64,000 bases of DNA, taken from positions 1-64,000 of the forward strand of contig CAIVKC010000004.1 in NCBI GenBank assembly GCA_903906365.1, given 5' to 3'. This DNA comes from an uncultured Bacteroidota bacterium. Its GTDB lineage: Bacteria > Bacteroidota > Bacteroidia > Chitinophagales > Chitinophagaceae. The translations under genes and the position numbers were made by a program. How positions within the stretch are numbered: position 1 is the first letter of the stretch; each line of letters starts with the position of its first letter. This document shows positions 20,383-28,422 of this stretch, piece after piece. Under the pieces are notes generated by a model, which was not told the DNA's origin, did not search any database, and was given only the letters and a program-made list of their open reading frames with translations.

Positions 20383-21306
20383 TTAATTCTCCAAAAAAGA
20401 AAGGATCTGTTGGTTAACCTGCTTTGGCTTTTCCAGATGGGGCAGGTGGGCGGCATCCCCGACCGGAAAAAAGGACGTATGCAGGATCTTTCTCAAAGAA
20501 TCGCTGTATGTATAGGGGACGGTATGATCTTCCTTCCCCCAGATGAGCAGGATGCTTTTATGCAGGCTGTCCAGGGCCCGGTAATTGGACAGAATGGTGT
20601 TTCCCGGGTAATGCAGCCTGGTACTAATCAGCGCCTGACGGAATCCCTTATATCCCATCTGGACTTTGTAGAGATCCGTCCAGCCGGCAAAATGTTCTGG
20701 GTATTTAAAATCTGTGAGCTGTCCTGAGATCTGCTTTTCGGGCTGCACCGCCTGGATATAATTCAGTATGCAGGCCGGGGTGCCGGGTTGCACGAAGGGG
20801 AAAACAGGATCCTCCAGTACGAGTTTTGAGACCTGGGAAGGGTAATGTACGGCAAAGTCCGTTGCGACAGCCCCGCCAAAGGAGACGCCCATCAGGGTCA
20901 GGGGTGTTTTCAGGTGAAGGGCTCCGATGAGATCAGAGATTTGCCTGGTATACAGGTCGGGGGTATAGTCCCTGTCTGGCCGGTCGGAATAGCCCCTTCC
21001 GTATTCATCATAGCGCACCACATGATAACCCCGGTTGACCAGGCTGTCAAAAGTGATATTCCATATGTAATAAGGCACGCTGAATCCGTGCACGAGCAGG
21101 ATGACCCTGCCGGTATCCGGACCTCCGCTTTCATAATGGGTGACTCCGTCTGAAAGGGTGATGTATTGACCTGTGGTATTTTTGCGGGCCTCCTCTCCCA
21201 TGAGAGCGGTTTCCATATTCTTTATGCGGTATACCAAATAGAGGCCCAGTCCTCCAAGTACCACCAGCATCAACAGGCTATATAACAGAATCCGGCTACT
21301 TTTCAT
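20383..21306 (-). CDS. Membrane-anchored alpha/beta hydrolase
   Basis: The 307-residue protein has one N-terminal membrane helix (residues ~6-27, LLYSLLMLVVLGGLGLYLVY), then an alpha/beta hydrolase fold. The oxyanion region is LLVHGFSVPYYIW. The nucleophile elbow is GVSFGG with Ser. The acid is in WGKEDHTVP and the base in GDAAHLPHLEKP. A DEYGRGYSDRPD loop is typical of esterase and epoxide-hydrolase-like family members. The likely location is periplasmic and tethered to the inner membrane. The substrate cannot be told. It is convergent with the response regulator upstream. Confidence 0.85.
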   Translation of the reverse strand: MKSSRILLYSLLMLVVLGGLGLYLVYRIKNMETALMGEEARKNTTGQYITLSDGVTHYESGGPDTGRVILLVHGFSVPYYIWNITFDSLVNRGYHVVRYDEYGRGYSDRPDRDYTPDLYTRQISDLIGALHLKTPLTLMGVSFGGAVATDFAVHYPSQVSKLVLEDPVFPFVQPGTPACILNYIQAVQPEKQISGQLTDFKYPEHFAGWTDLYKVQMGYKGFRQALISTRLHYPGNTILSNYRALDSLHKSILLIWGKEDHTVPYTYSDSLRKILHTSFFPVGDAAHLPHLEKPKQVNQQILSFLEN

Positions 21307-21664
21307 GCGCTTCGGTTAAAATGGATTTATTAAAACGACGGGTCTAAAGTAATGAAAAAAAAGTGCATAAAAGTTCGTGAGGCAATATCCGCATCAGTGG
21401 CTTTGTTTTGCCAGCGACCAAAAGACCGGCTTTGCCGGACCTGCCGGCCGGGTGGATAAAATGGCCGGTAGGTGGGTACGGCTGTTTTTTAAAAGATGGG
21501 TCTACCCTTTTCCCATAGAGCTTTGATGTTCCTGCTAACTGATGAATTAAATAGCCCTGCAAGGAGTAATCTCCCTGGAATCACCTTTTTTTATTCGATG
21601 GCTGTCTTAAGTTGAATGGCCGCTCTATTTTAAAGGAGTCCGCCAGCCTGAATAATAAACCATC
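21307..21664. other. Intergenic region, no gene seen
   Basis: About 360 bp between the hydrolase start and the esterase stop. A minus-strand frame of 72 codons (21344-21562) shows no family resemblance and is discounted. Several GCCGG-rich short inverted repeats lie near 21423-21465, but none makes a clear terminator. The hydrolase promoter should lie at the left end. Confidence 0.45.
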
Positions 21665-22357
21665 TTACAGCAGTGGTTTCAGGGCCTTCCAAACGGTTTG
21701 GGCCACCAGCCGGTGGCCCTTGGGATTGGGATGGATACCATCGGACTGGTTGAGCTCGGGTTCTCCTCCCACTTTTTCCAGCAGGAAAGGTATCAGGGTA
21801 AGGTGGTTTGACCTGGCCAGTCCGGGAAAAACATTTCTGAAGGCAGCCGTATACTGCTGTCCCATGCTGGGAGGTATCTGCATGCCGGCCAGCACAATTT
21901 TAGCCGATGGGTATTTGCTTTTAACCTTGTCCAGGATCGATTGGAGGTTTCGGATGGTTTCTTCCACGGGGATACCCCGCAATCCGTCGTTGCCACCCAG
22001 TTCCAGGAAAAACACATCGACCCTTTCCCGCAGGATCCAGTCTATGCGGCTATTTCCTCCGGCAGAGGTTTCCCCACTCAGCCCGGCATTGACCACCAGG
22101 TAGGGTAGGGACAGGGAGTCTATTTTTTCCTGGATGAGTGCCGGAAAAGCCTCGGCAGGCTCCACCCCGTAACCGGCCGTCAGGCTGTTACCAAAAAATA
22201 CGATGCGCTTTCTTTTTTCGGGACCCGGGCCAGATAAGGCTGTTTTGTCTTGTTTTACGAGCGGGGCCGGAGGGTTTTTAGCATTGGAATCGGGCCCGGG
22301 TCTGCATCCCGCAAACCAGCAAAGGGACAATAGGCAGCCCAGCAGCGTTCGTTTCAT
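21665..22357 (-). CDS. TesA-like GDSL/SGNH arylesterase lipoprotein
   Basis: The 230-residue protein has a lipobox ending at C18 (LCWFAGC). SGNH blocks are present: block I FFGNSLTAGYG (Ser nucleophile), the Gly block NAGLSGETSAGG, block III ELGGNDGLRG (Asn), and block V DGIHPNPKGH (Asp and His). This matches the TesA/arylesterase branch, which hydrolyses short acyl esters and thioesters in the periplasm. It is divergent from a YbbA/YbbP-like transporter, the same arrangement as in E. coli, which supports the assignment. Lipidation would keep it membrane-bound, unlike soluble E. coli TesA. Confidence 0.88.
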   Translation of the reverse strand: MKRTLLGCLLSLCWFAGCRPGPDSNAKNPPAPLVKQDKTALSGPGPEKRKRIVFFGNSLTAGYGVEPAEAFPALIQEKIDSLSLPYLVVNAGLSGETSAGGNSRIDWILRERVDVFFLELGGNDGLRGIPVEETIRNLQSILDKVKSKYPSAKIVLAGMQIPPSMGQQYTAAFRNVFPGLARSNHLTLIPFLLEKVGGEPELNQSDGIHPNPKGHRLVAQTVWKALKPLL

Positions 22358-22396
22358 TGTCTTTTTACTTTATGATGGTTTTTATTCAATAACATC

Positions 22397-22414
22397 AACC
22401 TATGACATTAGGTT
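22397..22414. promoter_or_regulatory. 6-6-6 inverted repeat between tesA-like and ybbA-like genes
   Basis: AACCTA-TGACAT-TAGGTT lies in the 157-bp divergent intergenic region between the arylesterase and the ABC transporter genes. It could be a shared operator; no regulator is encoded next to it. Confidence 0.3.
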
Positions 22415-22514
22415 GTAAATTACGTCATACCGGCGGCAGTTAAGCAGGCCCGGTTCGGCGGGCCTACAGCCCGGACACGATGGTATCACCCCCTGCCAAT
22501 TAATCAATAAATCA

Positions 22515-23207
22515 GTGGACACAATTTTACAGGTCAGTAATTTGGGCAAAACCTACCTGGGTGCAGGCAGGACCCTGACAGTGCTCTCAGGGATCAGTTT
22601 TTCCGTAGAGGCCGGAACCACCCTGGCCGTGGTAGGGCCCTCCGGAAGCGGAAAGACGACCCTGCTTGGTCTGTGCGCCGGATTGGACAGGTCCTCTTCG
22701 GGCAGTGTGGAGCTCAACCATATCCTGCTGGATGCCTTAAGCGAGGACGAACGCGCCCGGGTCAGGAACCTCTATGTGGGTTTCATCTTCCAGAACTTCC
22801 AGCTGCTCAATACGCTGACCGCCCTGGAAAATGTCATGGTACCCCTGGAACTGCGCGGGGAAAAAAACATCCGGGCAAGGGCCCTGGATTTGCTCGGTCA
22901 GGTCGGACTCTCCGCCAGGGTGCACCATTACCCGGCCCAGCTCTCCGGCGGGGAACAGCAGCGCGTATCGCTGGCCAGGGCCTTTTCCACCAGCCCCAAA
23001 ATACTATTTGCCGATGAACCTACCGGCAACCTGGATGCGGAAACCAGCGAAATGGTCACCGGACTGCTTTTTGACCTCAACCGCCGGGCGGGCACTACCC
23101 TGGTGATCGTTACCCATAACAGGGAGCTGGCAGAAAGGACAGACCGGATTATAGGATTAAAGGGCGGAGTGATTATTTCGGATACTCCGGGAGGGGCTGC
23201 CAGCTGA
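22515..23207 (+). CDS. YbbA/LolD-type ABC transporter ATP-binding protein
   Basis: The protein is 230 residues and starts at GTG 22515. All ABC ATPase motifs are intact: Walker A GPSGSGKTT, Q-loop FQNFQLL, signature LSGGEQQR, Walker B ILFADEPTGNLD, and switch His in VTHN. This is the MacB/LolD/FtsE-like class that pairs with FtsX-type permeases. The permease gene follows after 117 bp. The divergent tesA-like gene reproduces the E. coli tesA-ybbA-ybbP layout. The substrate is unknown; export or extraction of a lipid or hydrophobic compound is commonly proposed for this family. Confidence 0.9.
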   Translation: MDTILQVSNLGKTYLGAGRTLTVLSGISFSVEAGTTLAVVGPSGSGKTTLLGLCAGLDRSSSGSVELNHILLDALSEDERARVRNLYVGFIFQNFQLLNTLTALENVMVPLELRGEKNIRARALDLLGQVGLSARVHHYPAQLSGGEQQRVSLARAFSTSPKILFADEPTGNLDAETSEMVTGLLFDLNRRAGTTLVIVTHNRELAERTDRIIGLKGGVIISDTPGGAAS

Positions 23208-23324
23208 CTACCAGCTGACTACCAGGGGTAGCCGCACTCACCGGAGCGTACACCAAATTGACCTGTTATTTTTTTTTAAAACTGCAAACCGCTGAAACAT
23301 TCAAATATCATCTGGCTTTTCAAA

Positions 23325-25829
23325 ATGGCCTGGCGCGACAGCCGCCGCAACCGCTCGCGGCTGGCCCTGTTCATTTCATCCATCATACTGGGGATCGCGG
23401 CCCTGGTGGCGACATTTTCCTTTAGCTATAACCTCCAACGGGATGTCAATGACCAGGCAAAGACCATGGTGGGCGCGGACCTGGTGGTGGAAGCCAGCGG
23501 AGCGGTAAGCCCGCAGATACAGCCACTGCTCGATTCAGTAGGAAGGGATCGATCCAAGGAGCGCAGTTTTGCCTCCATGATCTATTTTGTCCGCTCAAAG
23601 TCCACCCGCCTCATACAGGTGCGGGCCCTGGAAGGGAACTATCCCTATTACGGAAGCCTGGAAACCACCCCTGCCGCTGCGGCCCGGACCTTTCGCACGG
23701 GTCGCTACGCCCTGGTGGATAAGACCCTCATGCTGCAGTATGGGGCAAAGGTTGGAGATTCCGTGCGTATCGGAACGCTGGGCTTTGCCATCAGCGGCAC
23801 CCTCAACAAGGCCCCGGGCAGGAATGAAATTTCCCTGACCGTAGCCCCCCCGGTCTATATACCCCTTCGCTACCTGGCTGAGTCCGGACTGCTGCAAAAA
23901 GGCAGCCGGGTATCCACCCAGTATTATTATAAAATGGATTCCCTCACCAGTGCCGAGCAGGTGCTTACTGCCATTGAGCCCCGGCTGCAAAAGGCGGGCC
24001 TCGAATATGAAACCGTGGAAACCAGGAAAAAGCGCACCGGGCGGAGTTTTGATGATTTCAGCCAGTTTTTGACCCTCATTGGCTTTATTGCCCTGTTGCT
24101 GGGAAGCATCGGGGTGGCCAGTGCCATCCATATTTATATCCGCGAAAAAATCGGCCCTATTGCGATTTTGCGCTGTTTGGGTGTGAAAGCCTGGCAGGCC
24201 TTTGTCATCTATTTGATACAGATCCTGGGCATCGGGCTCGTCGGCTCGGTGGCCGGAGCCGCGCTGGGAACCCTCATTCAGCAATTACTGCCCCTGGTGC
24301 TGAAGGATTTTCTACCCTTCCAGGCAACGGTATCGCTGTCCTGGAAGGCTGTTTTCCAGGGTGTGCTGCTTGGCCTGACCATCTCCATGCTCTTTGCCCT
24401 GTTGCCCCTGGTGTCGGTCAGGAAGATTTCGCCGCTCAATACCCTGAGGCTCTCTTATGAGGCGACGTCCATGCTGGGGGACCCGCTCAAGTGGCTGCTC
24501 TATATTTTATTGCTGTCAAGCATCCTGGCTTTTTCCGGCTGGCAGATGCACAGCCTTACCAAGGCCCTGGTCTTTACCGGGTCGGTCCTGCTGGCCCTGG
24601 GACTGCTGGCAGCAGCAGCCAGGACCATGATGTGGCTCACGCGGAAGTTTTTCCCCTTTTCCTGGAATTACCTGCTGCGCCAGGGATTTGCCAACCTGTA
24701 CCGGCCCAATAACCAGACCGTGGTACTCATCATTACCATCGGCCTGGGAGTGGCCTTTATCGGGACCCTTTATTTTGTGCAGGACATGCTCATCAGCAGG
24801 CTCTCGGTAACAGCCAGCGGCAACCAGGCCAATATGATACTCTTCGATATACAGTCCTCCCAGGTGGACGGGCTGGCGGGTCTGACCCAAAAATCAGGGT
24901 TGCCCGTCTTGCAGAAAGTTCCCATCGTCACCATGCGCATCGAAGAAATCAACGGAAAAAAAGCCGGCTATGGACAAAGGGAAAAAGGGGACTCTGTTCC
25001 CAACCGCGCCTTTGAATCGGAGTTGCGCGTCACTTACAGGGATTCCCTTTCTGCCACCGAAAAAATCATTTCCGGCAGGCTGCACGGGCCGGTGCGCAGC
25101 CCGGCAGACACGGTATTTATTTCCATGGAAGAAGGCTATGCCAGGCGCCTGCATGTAAAAACCGGTGACCGGATCGTTTTCAATGTGCAGGGGCTGCTCC
25201 TGCCAACCGTCATCGGCAGCCTGCGCCAGGTCAGCTGGCGGCAGGTGGGTACCAATTTCCGGGTGACCTTCCCGGGCGGGGTGCTCGAATCGGCCCCCCA
25301 GTTTTATGTACTCATTACCCGGGTGGAGAGCAGCGAGGAATCCGCCCGCTTCCAGCAGAGCGTCATTGCCCGGTTTCCCAATGTGTCGATCATCGACATG
25401 CGGCTGGTGCTCAGTGTGCTCGATGATATTCTTTCCAAAATAGGTTTTGTGATCCGTTTTATGGCTGGCTTCAGCATCGTTACCGGCCTGGTGGTTCTCA
25501 TCGCATCGGTACTGATCAGTAAATACCAGCGCATGCAGGAGAGCGTGCTGTTGCGAACCCTGGGGGCCAGCCGCCGCCAGATCCTGGCCATCAACGCCCT
25601 GGAATACTTCTTCCTGGGCTCACTGGCCGCGGCCACCGGCCTCCTGCTGGCCATCGGCGCCAGCTGGGCCCTGGCCAAATATAGTTTTGATAGTCCCCTG
25701 TCCGTTTCCGTTATACCGGTTATCATCCTGTTTTTGAGCATCGTCCTGGTCACCATGACCATCGGCCTGCTCAACAGCCGCGAAGTGCTCAGCCAGACAC
25801 CCCTGGAGATTCTCAGAAAGGAAGTATAG
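23325..25829 (+). CDS. YbbP-like ABC transporter permease (FtsX domains)
   Basis: The 834-residue protein is close to the usual length for YbbP. It has an N-terminal membrane helix (RLALFISSIILGIAALVATF) and a long periplasmic MacB-like region. A first FtsX block follows at residues ~240-370 (FLTLIGFIALLLGSIGVASA). A central pair of helices and a second periplasmic domain come next, then a final FtsX block at ~700-820 (MAGFSIVTGLVVLIASVLIS, LLRTLGASRRQILAI). The repeated domain arrangement suggests one subunit supplies both halves. It works with the ATPase at 22515. Confidence 0.9.
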   Translation: MAWRDSRRNRSRLALFISSIILGIAALVATFSFSYNLQRDVNDQAKTMVGADLVVEASGAVSPQIQPLLDSVGRDRSKERSFASMIYFVRSKSTRLIQVRALEGNYPYYGSLETTPAAAARTFRTGRYALVDKTLMLQYGAKVGDSVRIGTLGFAISGTLNKAPGRNEISLTVAPPVYIPLRYLAESGLLQKGSRVSTQYYYKMDSLTSAEQVLTAIEPRLQKAGLEYETVETRKKRTGRSFDDFSQFLTLIGFIALLLGSIGVASAIHIYIREKIGPIAILRCLGVKAWQAFVIYLIQILGIGLVGSVAGAALGTLIQQLLPLVLKDFLPFQATVSLSWKAVFQGVLLGLTISMLFALLPLVSVRKISPLNTLRLSYEATSMLGDPLKWLLYILLLSSILAFSGWQMHSLTKALVFTGSVLLALGLLAAAARTMMWLTRKFFPFSWNYLLRQGFANLYRPNNQTVVLIITIGLGVAFIGTLYFVQDMLISRLSVTASGNQANMILFDIQSSQVDGLAGLTQKSGLPVLQKVPIVTMRIEEINGKKAGYGQREKGDSVPNRAFESELRVTYRDSLSATEKIISGRLHGPVRSPADTVFISMEEGYARRLHVKTGDRIVFNVQGLLLPTVIGSLRQVSWRQVGTNFRVTFPGGVLESAPQFYVLITRVESSEESARFQQSVIARFPNVSIIDMRLVLSVLDDILSKIGFVIRFMAGFSIVTGLVVLIASVLISKYQRMQESVLLRTLGASRRQILAINALEYFFLGSLAAATGLLLAIGASWALAKYSFDSPLSVSVIPVIILFLSIVLVTMTIGLLNSREVLSQTPLEILRKEV

Positions 25830-25858
25830 GCCAAAGGGATTTCCGTTACCTCGAGTCT

Positions 25859-26869
25859 TCAGGGTAGGGGGGTATAGGTGCAGCCCAGCTCGTCATTGGA
25901 GGAGTTGATCCCATTGTAATAGTCTGACAGGGACCACAGGTTCCCGCTGTCCATATCCGCCACATAGAGGTCATAGCCTCCCCTGGACCCTTTGCGGGTA
26001 CTGGAAAGGAATATAAACTGCTTTTCTGCGGGGCAACCGTCGGAGTAATCCCCCGCGGGCTCATTGAAGGGCAGATAGCGCGCGGCGCGGTTACCAAAAA
26101 AGCCAAGATACAACTGGTCATGCGGGTTGGACCCGCTGTACCAGCTGGTGAATATGAAACTCGTGTCATCGCGGGTAATGGGATAATACGAATAAATGCC
26201 CGCCAGCCCGCTTTTGAACTCTACGGATGAATCCCGGATATGATATAAATAGATATTGGACAGGCTCCCGTCCGTGCCGGCATATAAAATCAAGGAATCC
26301 CCCCGGCTGAAATATGGCATCGAAGCCTCCGACTGTGGTACGGGGAATTTACCCAGTATGGTTCCGAGGGTATCCATGAGGGTGAGCACCCCGTTTTGCT
26401 TGAATATGATATGGTTTCCCTGAAAGGAAAATTTGGGATCCTCATCGCGGAAGGCGCTGCCCAGGTGGCCGGTGAGATTGACCGGCGGGGAGGCTGACCG
26501 GGTATTCCAGATAAATACGTCCCAGTTGACAGAACCCGCGGGATTACCCATGAATACGAGTTTTGAACCATCCGGGGAAAACTGGGCATTCATGCAGTTT
26601 TGCAAACCGGTCCAGCCTTTGCTGATTTCGGTGAGGGTGCTGGCCGAAAAATCATAGAGGAACAGGCGGGAATCATTGCAGTCATAGCAGGAATAGCTAT
26701 GAAAAACAAGCCTGCCACGAAGGGCAGGCTTTGTTTCATTGGTAGAATCAGACACAGTACCAGGTTTTGCCGCCGTGCCGTTTTTGTTACAGGTGGCACA
26801 GAGCAGTCCAATTAAAACAACAGCAGCCATCGCCGCTTGAAAGGAAGATATCAGGCTGCTGGTTCTCAT
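25859..26869 (-). CDS. TolB-like (PD40) beta-propeller lipoprotein
   Basis: The 336-residue protein has an N-terminal hydrophobic segment ending in LLCATC, a probable but non-canonical lipobox. WD40-like/PD40 blades follow: NAQFSPDGSKLVFMGN, DPKFSFQGNHIIF, MPYFSRGDSLILYAG, KQFIFLSSTRKGSRGGYDL. It is the third gene of the SusC-SusD transcript, starting 3 bp beyond the SusD stop, so it is probably translated with it and sits on the outer membrane. It takes the place where surface glycan-binding proteins usually lie in such loci, but no carbohydrate-binding module is recognised. Confidence 0.78.
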   Translation of the reverse strand: MRTSSLISSFQAAMAAVVLIGLLCATCNKNGTAAKPGTVSDSTNETKPALRGRLVFHSYSCYDCNDSRLFLYDFSASTLTEISKGWTGLQNCMNAQFSPDGSKLVFMGNPAGSVNWDVFIWNTRSASPPVNLTGHLGSAFRDEDPKFSFQGNHIIFKQNGVLTLMDTLGTILGKFPVPQSEASMPYFSRGDSLILYAGTDGSLSNIYLYHIRDSSVEFKSGLAGIYSYYPITRDDTSFIFTSWYSGSNPHDQLYLGFFGNRAARYLPFNEPAGDYSDGCPAEKQFIFLSSTRKGSRGGYDLYVADMDSGNLWSLSDYYNGINSSNDELGCTYTPLP

Positions 26870-26872
26870 GCG

Positions 26873-28396
26873 TTAATAACCGGGATTTTGGGTCAGGTTA
26901 GGGTTGTTATTGATTTCAACCTGCGGAATGGGCATGATCCAGTGGTTCTTGTCACAGTTATAGGTGATTTTGATGGGCGCACTGGGTGTTCCGCCGTTAC
27001 AGGTATATTTATTTTCGTTGAGGGCGCCCATGACCGTGGTGGCTACTCCCATCCGGGTCAAATCATCCCAGCGCTGTGCTTCAAATGCCAGCTCCAGTCT
27101 TCTTTCATTTAATATTGCCACCCTCATGTCCGATTGGGAAAGGGCGGAGGAGACGGCAGGCAGGTTCACCCGGCTGCGGACCTGATTGAGGGCGGTGGCA
27201 GCCGCCGCTGTCTGTCCCAGTTCATTTTGCGCTTCGGCATTGAGCAGGATGATATCTGCCAGCCGGAGCAGGTAATAATCGTCGCCGCTGGCCCAGCCAT
27301 CGGCATGTTTTTGTTTGTAATTAAAGGGGGTGGCTACCGCAGGGTCCTGGCACGGATTCCAGTTTTCATCCGCCCAGGCGATGGGAGCGCCATTGGCATC
27401 CACTTTCCAGAAAACGATATTGGCATTCTGGCGAATGGTATCACCGGCTGCCTGGTAGGCGTTGACTAGGTCATGGGAGGGAACACAGTATTTCTGCCAG
27501 CCGTCCTCCGGGGCCAGGAAGAGCTCCACTCCCCAGTTGGCGTTGGCGGAGCCGGCGATAAAGGGGATTTCCAAAATGGATTCCTGGTTAAAATAATGGC
27601 TGCCGTCAAAAAGGGCCGCATAGCTGGGCATCAACGAATAGCCGGCCGGGCTGCTGATGACCGCATTGCTGTAGGTCAGTACCTTGCTGTAATCCCTGTC
27701 GGGCCTTTGTGCCCATATTTTGGCCAGCAGGGCGTTGGCTGCCCCGCGCGTAGCCCGTACCTTGTTGACGGTAGGATCTGATCCGAAGGCATCCGGCAGG
27801 TTGGTTACCGCCATTTGCAGGTCCTTGTCAATCTGGTTGTACACTTCGGTCTCCGTGGCGCGTGATTTGCGGGTTACCGAAGGATCGGCTGAATTGCTCA
27901 GGAGTTCCAGGGGAACCCCGCCCCAGGTCTTGACCAGCTGGAAATAATGGAAGGCCCTCAAAAAATAGGCTTCCCCCATGATCTGGTTTTTCCGCTCCGC
28001 CGTCAGGTTATTGTTGGTGGCACCGCCCAGCTGGGTAAGCAGGATATTGCAGCGGGCAATACCCTGGTAGAGCTGTCCCCAGTCCGTATACATATGGCTG
28101 TTGGAGGCGGGCATCTTGAACTGGTCTTCATCCACAAAGGTTTCCTCCCCGCCCCCGCCTGGGTAGGCATTGTCGGAGCGGTTATCGGAGAGCATGACAT
28201 TTTCCCACTGGTAGTAGTCCACGTAAAAAATATTGTAGCATCCGGCCAAATCGTTTTCAATATCGGTGGCAGACTGATAGGCATTGCCGGTGGTCAGACT
28301 GGTCTTGGGTGTGTCGGTGAGGAATTTCTGGCAGGACAGGCCCGTCAGCATGATAGTGGCCAGCCCTGTGATGAGATAAAATGCATTTTTTTTCAT
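26873..28396 (-). CDS. SusD/RagB-family substrate-binding lipoprotein
   Basis: The 507-residue protein has a lipobox at C22 (MLTGLSC) followed by QKFLTDTPKTSLT, typical of SusD. Further family marks are the TPR-like region (GEAYFLRAFHYFQLVKTWGG, RGAANALLAKIWAQ), a C-terminal block ILNERRLELAFEAQRWDDL, and the tail IMPIPQVEINNNPNLTQNPGY. SusD proteins cap the SusC barrel and deliver oligosaccharides or peptides. The start is 26 bp beyond the SusC stop, an operon arrangement. The ligand cannot be predicted. Confidence 0.95.
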   Translation of the reverse strand: MKKNAFYLITGLATIMLTGLSCQKFLTDTPKTSLTTGNAYQSATDIENDLAGCYNIFYVDYYQWENVMLSDNRSDNAYPGGGGEETFVDEDQFKMPASNSHMYTDWGQLYQGIARCNILLTQLGGATNNNLTAERKNQIMGEAYFLRAFHYFQLVKTWGGVPLELLSNSADPSVTRKSRATETEVYNQIDKDLQMAVTNLPDAFGSDPTVNKVRATRGAANALLAKIWAQRPDRDYSKVLTYSNAVISSPAGYSLMPSYAALFDGSHYFNQESILEIPFIAGSANANWGVELFLAPEDGWQKYCVPSHDLVNAYQAAGDTIRQNANIVFWKVDANGAPIAWADENWNPCQDPAVATPFNYKQKHADGWASGDDYYLLRLADIILLNAEAQNELGQTAAAATALNQVRSRVNLPAVSSALSQSDMRVAILNERRLELAFEAQRWDDLTRMGVATTVMGALNENKYTCNGGTPSAPIKITYNCDKNHWIMPIPQVEINNNPNLTQNPGY

Positions 28397-28422
28397 GATT
28401 TTCCTTTTATCCGTTCAATAAA

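Noticed and set aside
22673-23106. Overlapping plus-strand frames inside the ABC ATPase gene
   Set aside because: Alternative frames of a gene with all ABC motifs; GC-rich DNA leaves extra frames open.
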